In this document: positions 8,623-16,079 of the stretch, one piece after another
How positions within the stretch are numbered: the first letter of the stretch is position 1
Layout of the letters: every line of letters begins with the position of its first letter
Source: Rhizobium sp. Root1203
GTDB taxonomy: Bacteria; Pseudomonadota; Alphaproteobacteria; Rhizobiales; Rhizobiaceae
Length of the DNA stretch: 64,000 nt
Assembly: GCF_001424945.1 (NCBI RefSeq)
Contig: NZ_LMCW01000001.1
Span: 647,787-711,786, forward strand
Direction of reading: 5' to 3'
Program-made: the position numbers and the translations under genes
The notes under the pieces: generated by a model
Told to the model about the DNA's origin: nothing
Databases searched by the model: none
The model's input: only the letters and a program-made list of their open reading frames with translations

Positions 8623-9993
8623 TCAAGCAGCCGCCCGTGCGGCGACGGTGACCTCGAGCGGGGTCTTGCGCAGTGCCCGCTCCAGCGCTTCGATGCAGAT
8701 CGGGTCATGCGATTGGCCGGCACCCTCCCGGAGGATGGCGAACGCCCTGGAGATCGGCATCGCAGCGCGATACGGCCGGTCGGCGGTCAGTGCGTCGAAG
8801 ACGTCGGCCGTGGAAACGATGCGCACTTCCATCGGAATCTCCTCCGCTGTAAGCCCGCGCGGATAGCCCTTGCCGTCCAGCCGTTCGTGGTGCGCGCCGC
8901 CGATCTTCGCGACATCGGAGAACGCGCCGATATGCGACAGGATCATCTCGGAGAATTCGGCATGGCGCTTCATCGCCATCCATTCTTCGTCGTCAAGCTT
9001 GCCCGGCTTGTCGAGCACGCTGTTGCTGACGCCGAGCTTGCCGATATCGTGGAGGAGGGCCGCGCGGCGCAGGAACCGTCGTCCGCCTTCGTCGATCCCC
9101 ATCTCTTCGGCGATCAGATCGGTGAACAGCGCCACGCGGTCGCTATGACCGGAGGTGTAGGGACTCTTGGCGTCGATCACCCGGGCGAAGGCGGCGGCGA
9201 TATCGTCGAGATAGTCTTCGGTTGCCATGATCGCCTGCCTGCCGGGTTCGCTCTCGAGTACGATGGCCTCGAGGTCATCGGACCGAAGCGCCGCCCAGAA
9301 TCCGGGGCGGGCGGCAACGCGCGCGAAGGCGGCCGCCAGCGCCGGGTCGAACCAGCTGCCGGCGCGCTTGGCGACCTCGGCGATCGCCGCATCGGGGCCG
9401 TTGCTCATCTGGAAGATATCGGCCACCTGCGACAGAAGCGCGATCCGCGAGAACAGCGGGACGCTGTCGCCGGCGATGCCAAGCGGCTTGCCGCCGCCGT
9501 TCCAGTGTTCGTCGAGGTTCAGCACGCCGTCCGCCACGCTCTCGGAAAAGCGCATTTGCCGGGCGATTTCGGCGCCGCGCTGGCAGCGGGTGCGGATCAG
9601 GCCGGTGACGATCTCGCCGCCGTTCTGCACGATGTTGAGAATGCTGCGGAAACGCTCGGCAAGCCCGGCCTGCACACCGGTGTGGCCAAGCACGAAGCGC
9701 AGGACCTGGCCGAGGCTGCCGTCGACCAGCTTGAAATCGCGCTTGAAGGAAAGGTCGTCCGCCAGATAGAGCTCGCAGATCCGGGCGGCATTGCTGCTGC
9801 AGCCGAGATCCTTGAGCAGCAGCGTATAGTAGAGCTCCTGCAGCTCACCGTCAGGCATGCCGATCTCGCGGCCGATATGCGTGCCGATGAAGCAGGCGCG
9901 GATGCAATGACCCGGCGGCTGCCCCTCGGTCAGGTCGAGCGCCTTGCTCAGCGCCTCGATGATTTCCGCAAGCCGTATCTGGATAGTTTGCAT
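8623..9993 (-). CDS. Tandem HD-GYP protein (cyclic di-GMP phosphodiesterase-type)
   Basis: A 456-aa protein. The C-terminal half has a complete HD-GYP domain: HSDRVALFTDLIAEEMG, HDIGKLGVSNSVLDKPG (metal-binding HD), HHERLDGKGYPRGL (GYP) and STADVFDALTADRPYR. Family members hydrolyse cyclic di-GMP. The N-terminal half looks like a second, decayed copy: LLLKDLGCSS stands where HDIGK should be, and LDEHWNGGGKPLGI where the HHE-GYP motif should be, followed by LLSQVADIF. It has no receiver or membrane domain, so the N-terminal half may be the regulatory part. Confidence 0.88.
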   Translation of the reverse strand: MQTIQIRLAEIIEALSKALDLTEGQPPGHCIRACFIGTHIGREIGMPDGELQELYYTLLLKDLGCSSNAARICELYLADDLSFKRDFKLVDGSLGQVLRFVLGHTGVQAGLAERFRSILNIVQNGGEIVTGLIRTRCQRGAEIARQMRFSESVADGVLNLDEHWNGGGKPLGIAGDSVPLFSRIALLSQVADIFQMSNGPDAAIAEVAKRAGSWFDPALAAAFARVAARPGFWAALRSDDLEAIVLESEPGRQAIMATEDYLDDIAAAFARVIDAKSPYTSGHSDRVALFTDLIAEEMGIDEGGRRFLRRAALLHDIGKLGVSNSVLDKPGKLDDEEWMAMKRHAEFSEMILSHIGAFSDVAKIGGAHHERLDGKGYPRGLTAEEIPMEVRIVSTADVFDALTADRPYRAAMPISRAFAILREGAGQSHDPICIEALERALRKTPLEVTVAARAAA

Positions 9994-10139
9994 GTCGACC
10001 GCCCTTTGCTGCGATCGGTCATACCGGAGGAACCTTGAGGAATGATTGAAATCGTTGGGTGAACTGGAGATGTCTGTTATATTTCAATTGGGTAGATATC
10101 GGATGGCGTGCAATACTGGAAGACATAGGAAAATAATCC

Positions 10140-10168
10140 TTGACGGCGTGACGGTGGTTTGGTAGGGT
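10140..10168 (+). promoter_or_regulatory. Candidate promoter for GTA cluster
   Basis: TTGACG at 10140-10145 and TAGGGT at 10163-10168 are separated by 17 bp in the 307-bp gap between the HD-GYP gene (leftward) and the first GTA gene (rightward). The -35 hexamer is good and the -10 hexamer is weak. The rest of the gap (9994-10300) holds no gene. Assignment is by hexamer match only. Confidence 0.35.
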
Positions 10169-10228
10169 TATGGCATAGTCGGAAAGTTGCGGGCGGACGA
10201 GATGTCCAGCGGACTTTTGCGAATTGCT

Positions 10229-10255
10229 GCCGGGCGCGTTCGACCCGGCTTTTTT
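10229..10255 (+). terminator. Intrinsic terminator in leader before GTA g1
   Basis: GCCGGG (10229-10234) pairs with CCCGGC (10244-10249) across a 9-nt loop and is followed directly by six T residues. It lies downstream of the candidate promoter and 45 bp upstream of the preferred g1 start, so it may act as an attenuator, or it may end an unseen short transcript. Confidence 0.7.
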
Positions 10256-10300
10256 GTGTCTGGCGACGGGTGCGATTGCCTGGTGCGCACGGGGTTCCCG

Positions 10301-10948
10301 ATGATCGATACGGAGATGTTCGCGCCGGAGCTTTACGGCTTCTGGCCGCAGAGGCGCGACTATCGCGACATGGTTCGGCCTGCGTGGAGCGAGGCCGAGG
10401 CGCGTGCGGCGGTCGAGGAATATTTTCTTGAGACAAAATCGGGCGATGCCCCGCCGGCCGAAGAGCTCAGGGTACTCCTGAACGAGATGACGGCGGAGAT
10501 GCGCGACCAGTTCGCGGCCTTTCGCACATTGCGCAAGGCGGCGGAGAGCGCGGCTGCGGGGAGCAGCGACGAGACCGCGGCGAAGCTTGCCCGCGCCGAC
10601 CTCAAGGCTGCGACCGATGCGATGTCGCTGATCGTGCGCACGCTGGAGAAGATCGACCAGCTGCAGCGGCAGGTCGCCCGTGACCGGGAGCTGGCCGCCG
10701 ACGAGAACGATGTCGCTGTGGGGCTGGAAAATGCGAAGAAAGGATTTCTTGAGCGCATCGAGGAGCTGGCAGCGCAGCGCGCAAACGAGCTGCTTGCGGC
10801 ATGGAAAGCCACCGGCCCTCCCGGTCCCCGCGACGCCCCCGTCGTGTGGAAAGACCCGGTTGAAGGGGAAGTCGCCTTTGCTGGCGAAGCCCCCATCGAA
10901 AGCGAACACCGGGAAGCCGAAACCGCCGGCGCGACAGAACCGCGATAA
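10301..10948 (+). CDS. GTA g1-position protein, putative small terminase
   Basis: A 215-aa, strongly helical, charged protein beginning MIDTEMFAPELYGFW. It has long heptad-like stretches (LRKAAESAAAGSS; LEKIDQLQRQVARDRELAAD), so a coiled-coil oligomer is likely, and a Pro/Ala/Glu-rich disordered tail. It sits immediately before the large terminase, where RcGTA g1 encodes the small terminase. The inference of TerS function is positional; I cannot align the sequences. An in-frame ATG at 10202 also has a plausible ribosome site (GGACGAG), but would run through the terminator hairpin. I prefer 10301. Confidence 0.6.
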   Translation: MIDTEMFAPELYGFWPQRRDYRDMVRPAWSEAEARAAVEEYFLETKSGDAPPAEELRVLLNEMTAEMRDQFAAFRTLRKAAESAAAGSSDETAAKLARADLKAATDAMSLIVRTLEKIDQLQRQVARDRELAADENDVAVGLENAKKGFLERIEELAAQRANELLAAWKATGPPGPRDAPVVWKDPVEGEVAFAGEAPIESEHREAETAGATEPR

Positions 10949-11012
10949 GCCGCCGCCGCAACGTTCCAGGGCGCGCCGGCTCAAGAAAGCCGCAGCCGAG
11001 CATGCGCGGGAG

Positions 11013-12461
11013 ATGAAGACTATCTCAGCTCAACGGTTGGAGACGCACAGCGCCGTGCAGGCGGCATTGGGGCAGGGAGCGGGCCTGGCGGAGGACATGG
11101 CGCAACCGCTGCTGTTGCCGCCGCGGCTGCCTCGGCCGGATGCGCCGACCGCTGCTCCCGGCTCGGTTCAGCCGACCGACGCCGGCACGGCTGGAGAGAC
11201 CAATCTTTCGCCGGAGGCTCTTGCCGACAAACTGAAACTCTGGAAGCGTCTCGAACACCTCTGGGACTTCCAGGGGCGCCCCGAGCAGATGCCGCCGCCG
11301 GGCGATTGGCGCACATGGCTGATCCTTGGCGGGCGCGGCTCGGGCAAGACGCGCGCCGGCGCCGAATGGGTTCATGCGATCGCCAGCGCCGGGCGCACGT
11401 CCGATCTGCGCATAGCGCTGATTGCCGAAACGCTCGGCGATGCGCGTGAGGTGATGATCGACGGCATTTCGGGCATCTGCCGCATTGCCCGCCGCCGGCG
11501 TCCGGAATTCGAGATTTCGCGCCGCAGGCTCGTCTGGCCGAATGGTGCGATGGCGCAGATCTTCTCGTCTGAAGATCCGGAAAGCCTGCGCGGGCCGCAG
11601 TTTCACCTTGCCTGGTGTGACGAGCTCGCCAAGTGGAAGCATGGGCAGGAGACCTGGGACATGCTGCAGTTTGGCTTGCGGCTCGGCACCGAGCCGCGCC
11701 AGCTCGTCACCACCACGCCAAGGCCGATTCCGCTGTTGAAGGCGCTGATCGGCGATCCGGGCACGCGGCTGACGCGGATCAGTACCCGCGACAATGCCGG
11801 CAACCTCGCGCCCGGCTTCATAGACGCGCTCGACGCCCGCTACGGCGGCTCGCGATTGGGCCGGCAGGAGCTGGACGGCGAGCTGATCGAGGATCGCGAG
11901 GACGCGCTTTGGCGGCGCGCGATGATCGAGACGGCGGCGATCCGCTTCGCCGGCGATATCAGGCGCATCGTCGTTGCCGTCGATCCGCCGGCGGCAGCCG
12001 GCGCACATTCCTGCTGCGGCATCGTCGTGGCCGGTCTGGAGGCATCGGGCCGTGCTGTCGTGCTGGCGGATTGTTCGATCGAGGGCGCAAGCCCTGCCGG
12101 CTGGGCGAGCGCGGTGGCCAGGGCCTACCGGCGCTTCTCCGCCGACCGCATCGTTGCGGAGATCAATCAGGGTGGCGACATGGTCACGGCGATGCTGAAA
12201 AGCATCGACGAGAGCCTGCCGGTCTCGACCGTGCGGGCGACGCGCGGTAAATATCTGCGGGCGGAGCCGGTGGCGGCGCTCTACGAACAGGGGCGGGTTG
12301 CCCACGCCGGCCGGTTTCCGGCACTTGAGGACCAGATGTGCGACTTCGGTCCCGACGGTCTCTCCGCCGGCCGTTCGCCCGACCGGCTGGATGCGCTGGT
12401 CTGGGCGCTGACGGCGCTGATGCTGGAAGGAAACGGAGAGCCGCGGGTCAGGGGCGTGTGA
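11013..12461 (+). CDS. GTA g2, terminase large subunit
   Basis: The DNA-packaging motor, 482 aa from the ATG at 11013. The ATPase domain has Walker A GGRGSGKTRAG at about 106-116 and the acidic Walker B region in FHLAWCDELAKW. The nuclease domain begins around VVAVDPPAAAG and continues through VAEINQGGD to RSPDRLDALVWALTAL, the normal ending of RcGTA-type terminases. The first 75 residues are low-complexity Pro/Ala. The start is uncertain: the GGGAG before 11013 is too close, and a later ATG at 11098 is also possible. In RcGTA this protein fills heads with host DNA by headful packaging. Confidence 0.92.
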   Translation: MKTISAQRLETHSAVQAALGQGAGLAEDMAQPLLLPPRLPRPDAPTAAPGSVQPTDAGTAGETNLSPEALADKLKLWKRLEHLWDFQGRPEQMPPPGDWRTWLILGGRGSGKTRAGAEWVHAIASAGRTSDLRIALIAETLGDAREVMIDGISGICRIARRRRPEFEISRRRLVWPNGAMAQIFSSEDPESLRGPQFHLAWCDELAKWKHGQETWDMLQFGLRLGTEPRQLVTTTPRPIPLLKALIGDPGTRLTRISTRDNAGNLAPGFIDALDARYGGSRLGRQELDGELIEDREDALWRRAMIETAAIRFAGDIRRIVVAVDPPAAAGAHSCCGIVVAGLEASGRAVVLADCSIEGASPAGWASAVARAYRRFSADRIVAEINQGGDMVTAMLKSIDESLPVSTVRATRGKYLRAEPVAALYEQGRVAHAGRFPALEDQMCDFGPDGLSAGRSPDRLDALVWALTALMLEGNGEPRVRGV

Positions 12462-12465
12462 ACGC

Positions 12466-12600
12466 TCAGCGCTGCGGGGGCTGCTGCGGCGTCGGACGTG
12501 GCTGTTGGTGCTCGGGGCGCACCTGGCGCCACTCGTTCTCGAGCTGGTCGATCACATGTTGGGGAATCGTCGTCTGGTTGCTGTTGGCAGGCTGCTGCAT
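12466..12600 (-). CDS. Small Gln/Pro-rich protein, 44 aa
   Basis: A short antisense gene just after the terminase. The ATG at 12600 has an excellent GGAGGAG ribosome site at 5-nt spacing. The product begins MQQPANSNQTTIPQ, has a central charged helix (VIDQLENEWRQVRP) and ends in a Gln/Pro run. Its stop codon lies 4 bp from the terminase stop (convergent). I do not recognise a family. The strong ribosome site and clean codon pattern support it; the low-complexity ends argue for caution. Confidence 0.5.
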   Translation of the reverse strand: MQQPANSNQTTIPQHVIDQLENEWRQVRPEHQQPRPTPQQPPQR

Positions 12601-12690
12601 TCTCTCCTCCGGCGGCCAGGTTTTAACGGTGGATTAATCACTGGCATGGCCCAAATAATCTGTAAATCAGGGGTTTAAACACTTTAAACG

Positions 12691-12714
12691 ATTGAATTTA
12701 TTTTAATCGATTAA
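12691..12714. promoter_or_regulatory. AT-rich palindromes upstream of endolysin gene
   Basis: The 12-bp perfect palindrome TTAATCGATTAA (12703-12714) overlaps a larger imperfect inverted repeat, ATTGAA-N7-TTAAT, in an AT-rich stretch (12615-12725) that stands out from the GC-rich surroundings. A direct repeat TTTAAAC occurs just upstream (12674-12689). It lies 38 bp before the GH19 gene, so it is a candidate operator or promoter for it. Confidence 0.35.
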
Positions 12715-12751
12715 GACTGATAATGCCGTTTCAGTTTCCGAGGCGAACACC

Positions 12752-13438
12752 ATGGTTATCCACATAGACCGCTCGTTTTTCTTCGCGACGGCGCGGGATG
12801 CCCTCTTCAAGGGCAGGCTCGATCAGCCGCAGGTCGAAGGCATGACGGCAATTCTCGATTTCTGGGAGGCGCGGATGCCGGATGCCGATCCGCGCTGGCT
12901 CGCCTACATCCTCGCTACCGCCTTTCACGAAACTGCCTTCACGATGCAGCCGGTGCGCGAGACGCTGGCGGCAACCGATGCCCGTGCCGTTGAAATCCTC
13001 GAGAATGCCTATGCCAGCGGCAAGCTCACCTGGGTGAAGACGCCTTACTGGCGGCCGGACGCGGACGGCAAGTGCTGGCTCGGGCGCGGGCTGGTGCAGC
13101 TCACGCACAAGCGGAACTACGAGGCGATGAGCGTGCTGACGGGCATCGACCTCGTGGCCGAACCCGACCGGGCGATGGAAATGGATGCGGCGGTATCGAT
13201 CCTGATCGAAGGCATGGTGCAGGGCAGTTTTGCCAACCACAAGCTCGCCGATCACTTGAACGACACGACGGACGACTGGGTGAACGCGCGCCGCATCGTC
13301 AACGGCACCGACCGCGCCGAGAAGCTCGCCGGCTACGGCAAGACCTTCCTTGCGGCAATCCGCCACGAGGAGACGCCGGGACCGTTCTTGCGGTTGAAGG
13401 CCTGGCTTGCGCGTGGTATCGCGCGGGTCTTCGGCTAG
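12752..13438 (+). CDS. GH19 chitinase-like endolysin
   Basis: A 228-aa lysozyme-like protein. The motifs AFHETAFTMQPVRE (acid residues Glu60 and Glu70) and GRGLVQLTHKRNYE are those of the phage endolysin branch of glycoside hydrolase 19, which cleaves peptidoglycan. No signal peptide is visible, so release to the wall would need a holin; a holin-like gene lies at the 3' end of the same cluster (31867). The gene sits between g2 and g3, outside the RcGTA plan, behind its own AT-rich upstream region. The final residues KAWLARGIARVFG could form a short amphipathic helix. Confidence 0.85.
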   Translation: MVIHIDRSFFFATARDALFKGRLDQPQVEGMTAILDFWEARMPDADPRWLAYILATAFHETAFTMQPVRETLAATDARAVEILENAYASGKLTWVKTPYWRPDADGKCWLGRGLVQLTHKRNYEAMSVLTGIDLVAEPDRAMEMDAAVSILIEGMVQGSFANHKLADHLNDTTDDWVNARRIVNGTDRAEKLAGYGKTFLAAIRHEETPGPFLRLKAWLARGIARVFG

Positions 13439-13481
13439 CAATTCCAGCAAAAGTGCGCAGCGGTTTTGCGTCCGGAATTGC
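13438..13481. repeat. 44-nt palindromic repeat, copy 1
   Basis: Nested inverted repeat: outer arms GCAATTCC/GGAATTGC, inner arms GCAAAA/TTTTGC around GTGCGCAGCGG. It begins on the last base of the endolysin stop codon. It is identical in its 44 nt to copy 2 and close to a shorter copy at 19707-19741. This looks like an interspersed rhizobial palindromic element. Confidence 0.85.
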
Positions 13482-13499
13482 ACAGTGACAAAAGACAGA

Positions 13500-13543
13500 G
13501 CAATTCCAGCAAAAGTGCGCAGCGGTTTTGCGTCCGGAATTGC
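13500..13543. repeat. 44-nt palindromic repeat, copy 2
   Basis: Direct repeat of the element at 13438-13481 in the same orientation, separated from it by 18 bp. Two copies in tandem between the endolysin and Dabb genes would form adjacent hairpins in RNA. Confidence 0.85.
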
Positions 13544-13620
13544 GTAAATCAAGAGCTGGAAGCGTTTTCGCGGTTAGAAGAGAAGCGGAAACACCCCAGA
13601 CCCAGACAGGAGCTTTTCGC

Positions 13621-13929
13621 GTGATCCGCCACATCGTCTTCTTCACTGCGCCTGCGGAAAACCTGGAACAGGTGAGGGCCGGCCTGTCGATCCTGACGGC
13701 CATCCCGCATGCCCGCCTGCTGGAGATCGGCACCAACGTGAAGACCGACCAGCTGGGCACCGAAGTCGACCTCGTGGTCTACGGCGAATTCGATGACGAG
13801 GCGGCGCTCGCCGCCTACAAGGCCCACCCCGACTACCAGCGCTCGATCGACCTCGTGCGCCCGATCCGCGACATGCGAATGGCGGCGGATTACGAGAGCG
13901 ACACGGCGGTGAACCGGCCGCTGCGATAG
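13621..13929 (+). CDS. Dabb-domain protein (stress-responsive alpha/beta barrel)
   Basis: A 102-aa protein starting at GTG 13621, chosen because AGGAG lies 8 bp upstream and because IRHIVFFTA is the usual Dabb N-terminus. The motifs IRHIVFF, then DLVVYGEFDDEAALAAYKAHPDYQ, are typical of this dimeric ferredoxin-like barrel family, whose members have varied and mostly unknown roles. It lies within the cargo block between GTA g2 and g3 and has no obvious link to GTA production. Confidence 0.82.
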   Translation: MIRHIVFFTAPAENLEQVRAGLSILTAIPHARLLEIGTNVKTDQLGTEVDLVVYGEFDDEAALAAYKAHPDYQRSIDLVRPIRDMRMAADYESDTAVNRPLR

Positions 13930-14041
13930 CCGACGGCGCAAGCGTGGCGTTTGCCGATGAATGTCACACGGGCGTTTGGTGCGGCGCTGCAACGGATCGC
14001 CGCAGCACACGCTGCGAACCGCGCAGGCGAAATAAGGTGGA

Positions 14042-14064
14042 AGACGCGCAATGAGTGCGCGTCT
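14042..14064. terminator. Hairpin between convergent Dabb and sulfatase genes
   Basis: A 9-bp perfect stem AGACGCGCA/TGCGCGTCT with a 5-nt loop, between the stops of two converging genes. On the plus side it is followed by CCCTTTGTCTGTC, moderately T-rich. It could terminate transcription from both directions. Confidence 0.6.
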
Positions 14065-14075
14065 CCCTTTGTCTG

Positions 14076-15701
14076 TCATTTCTCGATTCCACGGTCCTTG
14101 AAGGACTGGTCGATCGCTTTGTCCACCTGAGCACGCACACCCTCGATGTTGAAGCTCGCTCCGCGCTGGCTTGGCGGATACGTCACAAACGTCTCGAGGA
14201 AGGCGGCTGCGTTCAATTGGCCCTTGACGAGCAGGTAGTCGTTGCGGACCAGCCAGTCGTTGTACTGGTCGGATACGATGTCCGCGCGTTCGTAGGGGTC
14301 CATCCGCAGATTGAACAACTTTGGAAGACGCCATGTCGTCAGCGGAGTCTGCCACACTGCGAAACCGCCCGGAGCGGGCTGCTCCTTGAAGACGACCTTC
14401 CAGTCGTCGTAGCGGGTTGCGACGAGCGCGCCGTCGTCGTCGAAGTAGTAGAAGTCGCGCCGTGCGCTCTTGTCCGACTTGCCCGTGAGGTAATCGAGCT
14501 GGTTATAGCCGTCGAGATGGTTCTTGAACGAGGTGGTGCTTCCTTCGGGCTTCCAGCCGTTGAGCAGGCGACCTTTGACGTCCGGATCACCAGCCGCCGC
14601 TACAAGGGTCGGGAACCAGTCGAGACCCGCCATCATCTGGTTGGAAACCTGGCCCGGTTGGATATGGCCGGGCCATTTCACCATTGCCGGGACGCGAAAT
14701 GCACCCTCCCAGTTGGTGTCCTTCTCGCTGCGGAACGGTGTCGTTGCAGCGTCCGGCCAGGAAAACTGGTTCGGGCCGTTGTCGGTGGTGTAGACGACGA
14801 TGGTGTTGTCGGCGATCCCGAGGTCGTCGAGAGCCTTCAACAGTTTGCCGACGTCGCCGTCATGCTCGACCATGCCGTCTGCATACTTGTTGCCCTGCAT
14901 GCCGCTCTGGCCGCGCATGGAGTCGCGAACATGGGTGAACAAGTGCATCCGGGTGGTGTTCATCCAGGTGAAGAACGGTTTGTTCTGCTTGGCCTGTCGT
15001 CCCATGAAGTCGATTGCGGCCGCGGTCGTCTCGTCGTCGATCGTCTCCATGCGCTTCTTGGTCAGGGCGCCGGTGTCTTCGACCTTGCCGTCGGCGGAAG
15101 CCTTGATAACGCCCCGCGGATTATACGCTTTGAGAAATTCCTGGTCGTCCTTCGGCCAGTAGGGCGCTTCCGGCTCCTCCTCGGCGTTCAGATGGTAGAG
15201 GTTGCCGAAGAATTCGTCGAAGCCGTGTTTGGTCGGCAGGTATTCGTCTCTGTCGCCCAGGTGGTTTTTGCCGAACTGACCCGTTGCGTAGCCGAGTGGC
15301 TTCAGAGCTTGTGCGATCGTTATGTCGCCTGCCTGCAGGCCGACCGGAGCGCCGGGTGCCCCGACCTTGCAGAGCCCGGTGCGCAGGCACGTCTGCCCGG
15401 TGATGAACGTGGAGCGCCCGGCCGTGCAGCTGTTCTCGGCGTAGTAATCCGTGAACATGATGCCTGCCTTGGCAATGCTGTCGATGTTCGGCGTCTTGTA
15501 TCCGACGACACCGAAGGAATAGGCGCTGATGTTCGTCTGGCCGATATCGTCCCCGAAGATCACAAGGATGTTCGGCTTGGCGGTATTCTGGCTCGCCGCT
15601 GCCTGCTGTGCGTGAGCGATCGAGGGTAGCAAGGACACCGAAGTCATGGTTATGGCCACTGCCGCTGTGGCGCCGAGAAGCGTCTTGAAGATGTCTTTCA
15701 T
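14076..15701 (-). CDS. Periplasmic arylsulfatase-type sulfatase
   Basis: A 541-aa secreted sulfatase. A signal peptide ends near AHA (about residue 31). The metal site starts at ILVIFGDDIG (Asp51/Asp52). The sulfatase signature SCTAGRSTF places the formylglycine cysteine at Cys92; it must be oxidised by a formylglycine-generating enzyme not seen in this window. Further family motifs are GKNHLGDR, NTTRMH and VVYTTDNGPNQFSW. It hydrolyses a sulfate ester of unknown nature. It is divergent from a second sulfatase of similar layout, suggesting duplication and a shared control region, and lies antisense inside the GTA region. Confidence 0.9.
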   Translation of the reverse strand: MKDIFKTLLGATAAVAITMTSVSLLPSIAHAQQAAASQNTAKPNILVIFGDDIGQTNISAYSFGVVGYKTPNIDSIAKAGIMFTDYYAENSCTAGRSTFITGQTCLRTGLCKVGAPGAPVGLQAGDITIAQALKPLGYATGQFGKNHLGDRDEYLPTKHGFDEFFGNLYHLNAEEEPEAPYWPKDDQEFLKAYNPRGVIKASADGKVEDTGALTKKRMETIDDETTAAAIDFMGRQAKQNKPFFTWMNTTRMHLFTHVRDSMRGQSGMQGNKYADGMVEHDGDVGKLLKALDDLGIADNTIVVYTTDNGPNQFSWPDAATTPFRSEKDTNWEGAFRVPAMVKWPGHIQPGQVSNQMMAGLDWFPTLVAAAGDPDVKGRLLNGWKPEGSTTSFKNHLDGYNQLDYLTGKSDKSARRDFYYFDDDGALVATRYDDWKVVFKEQPAPGGFAVWQTPLTTWRLPKLFNLRMDPYERADIVSDQYNDWLVRNDYLLVKGQLNAAAFLETFVTYPPSQRGASFNIEGVRAQVDKAIDQSFKDRGIEK

Positions 15702-16079
15702 CCGTTCGATCTCCGAGTGGTCCTATCGTTCAACATTTGCACGCTCCTTCACGTCGGCAGCCCTTGGGCGCCTTAGGTATTGAACCCTGGTTTCAACCCG
15801 CGCAATCTGGTCGGGGATGGAGTGGGGCGTAAGTACGTTACGGTAAATTTCCGCGTAAATTCCTGTTCCTGCCATATGCCCTTAAGGGCAATATTAGCAC
15901 CTGCGAAAACATGGTAGTCTCCGGCCATCGGAGGGATTTATGTCAACAGCCACTCGCTCCTTTCGGGCGTAGCATTCTTCGAATGCAACGGTCCCGTACC
16001 ATCGCGCCATCACATCCGCAGACATGAGGAGGGGCACCTTTATGCCCTTATGCAATCCATAAAACGGAGAGTAGGCATC
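15702..16079. promoter_or_regulatory. Divergent control region between two sulfatase genes
   Basis: No gene is visible. The 378-bp gap contains a perfect 14-bp palindrome TGCCCTTAAGGGCA (15877-15890). Its half TATGCCCTTA recurs at 16041-16050 near the rightward gene. A GTAAATT direct repeat lies at about 15844-15861. These are candidate operators for co-control of the two sulfatases; which regulator binds is unknown. Confidence 0.5.

Noticed and set aside
13438..13543. CRISPR array at the tandem repeats
   Set aside because: Only two copies with an 18-bp spacer, each with nested palindromes, and no cas gene in the window.
14055..15629. 524-codon rightward frame opposite the first sulfatase
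   Set aside because: The sulfatase frame has a signal peptide and the CTAGR signature; the opposite frame has nothing recognisable.
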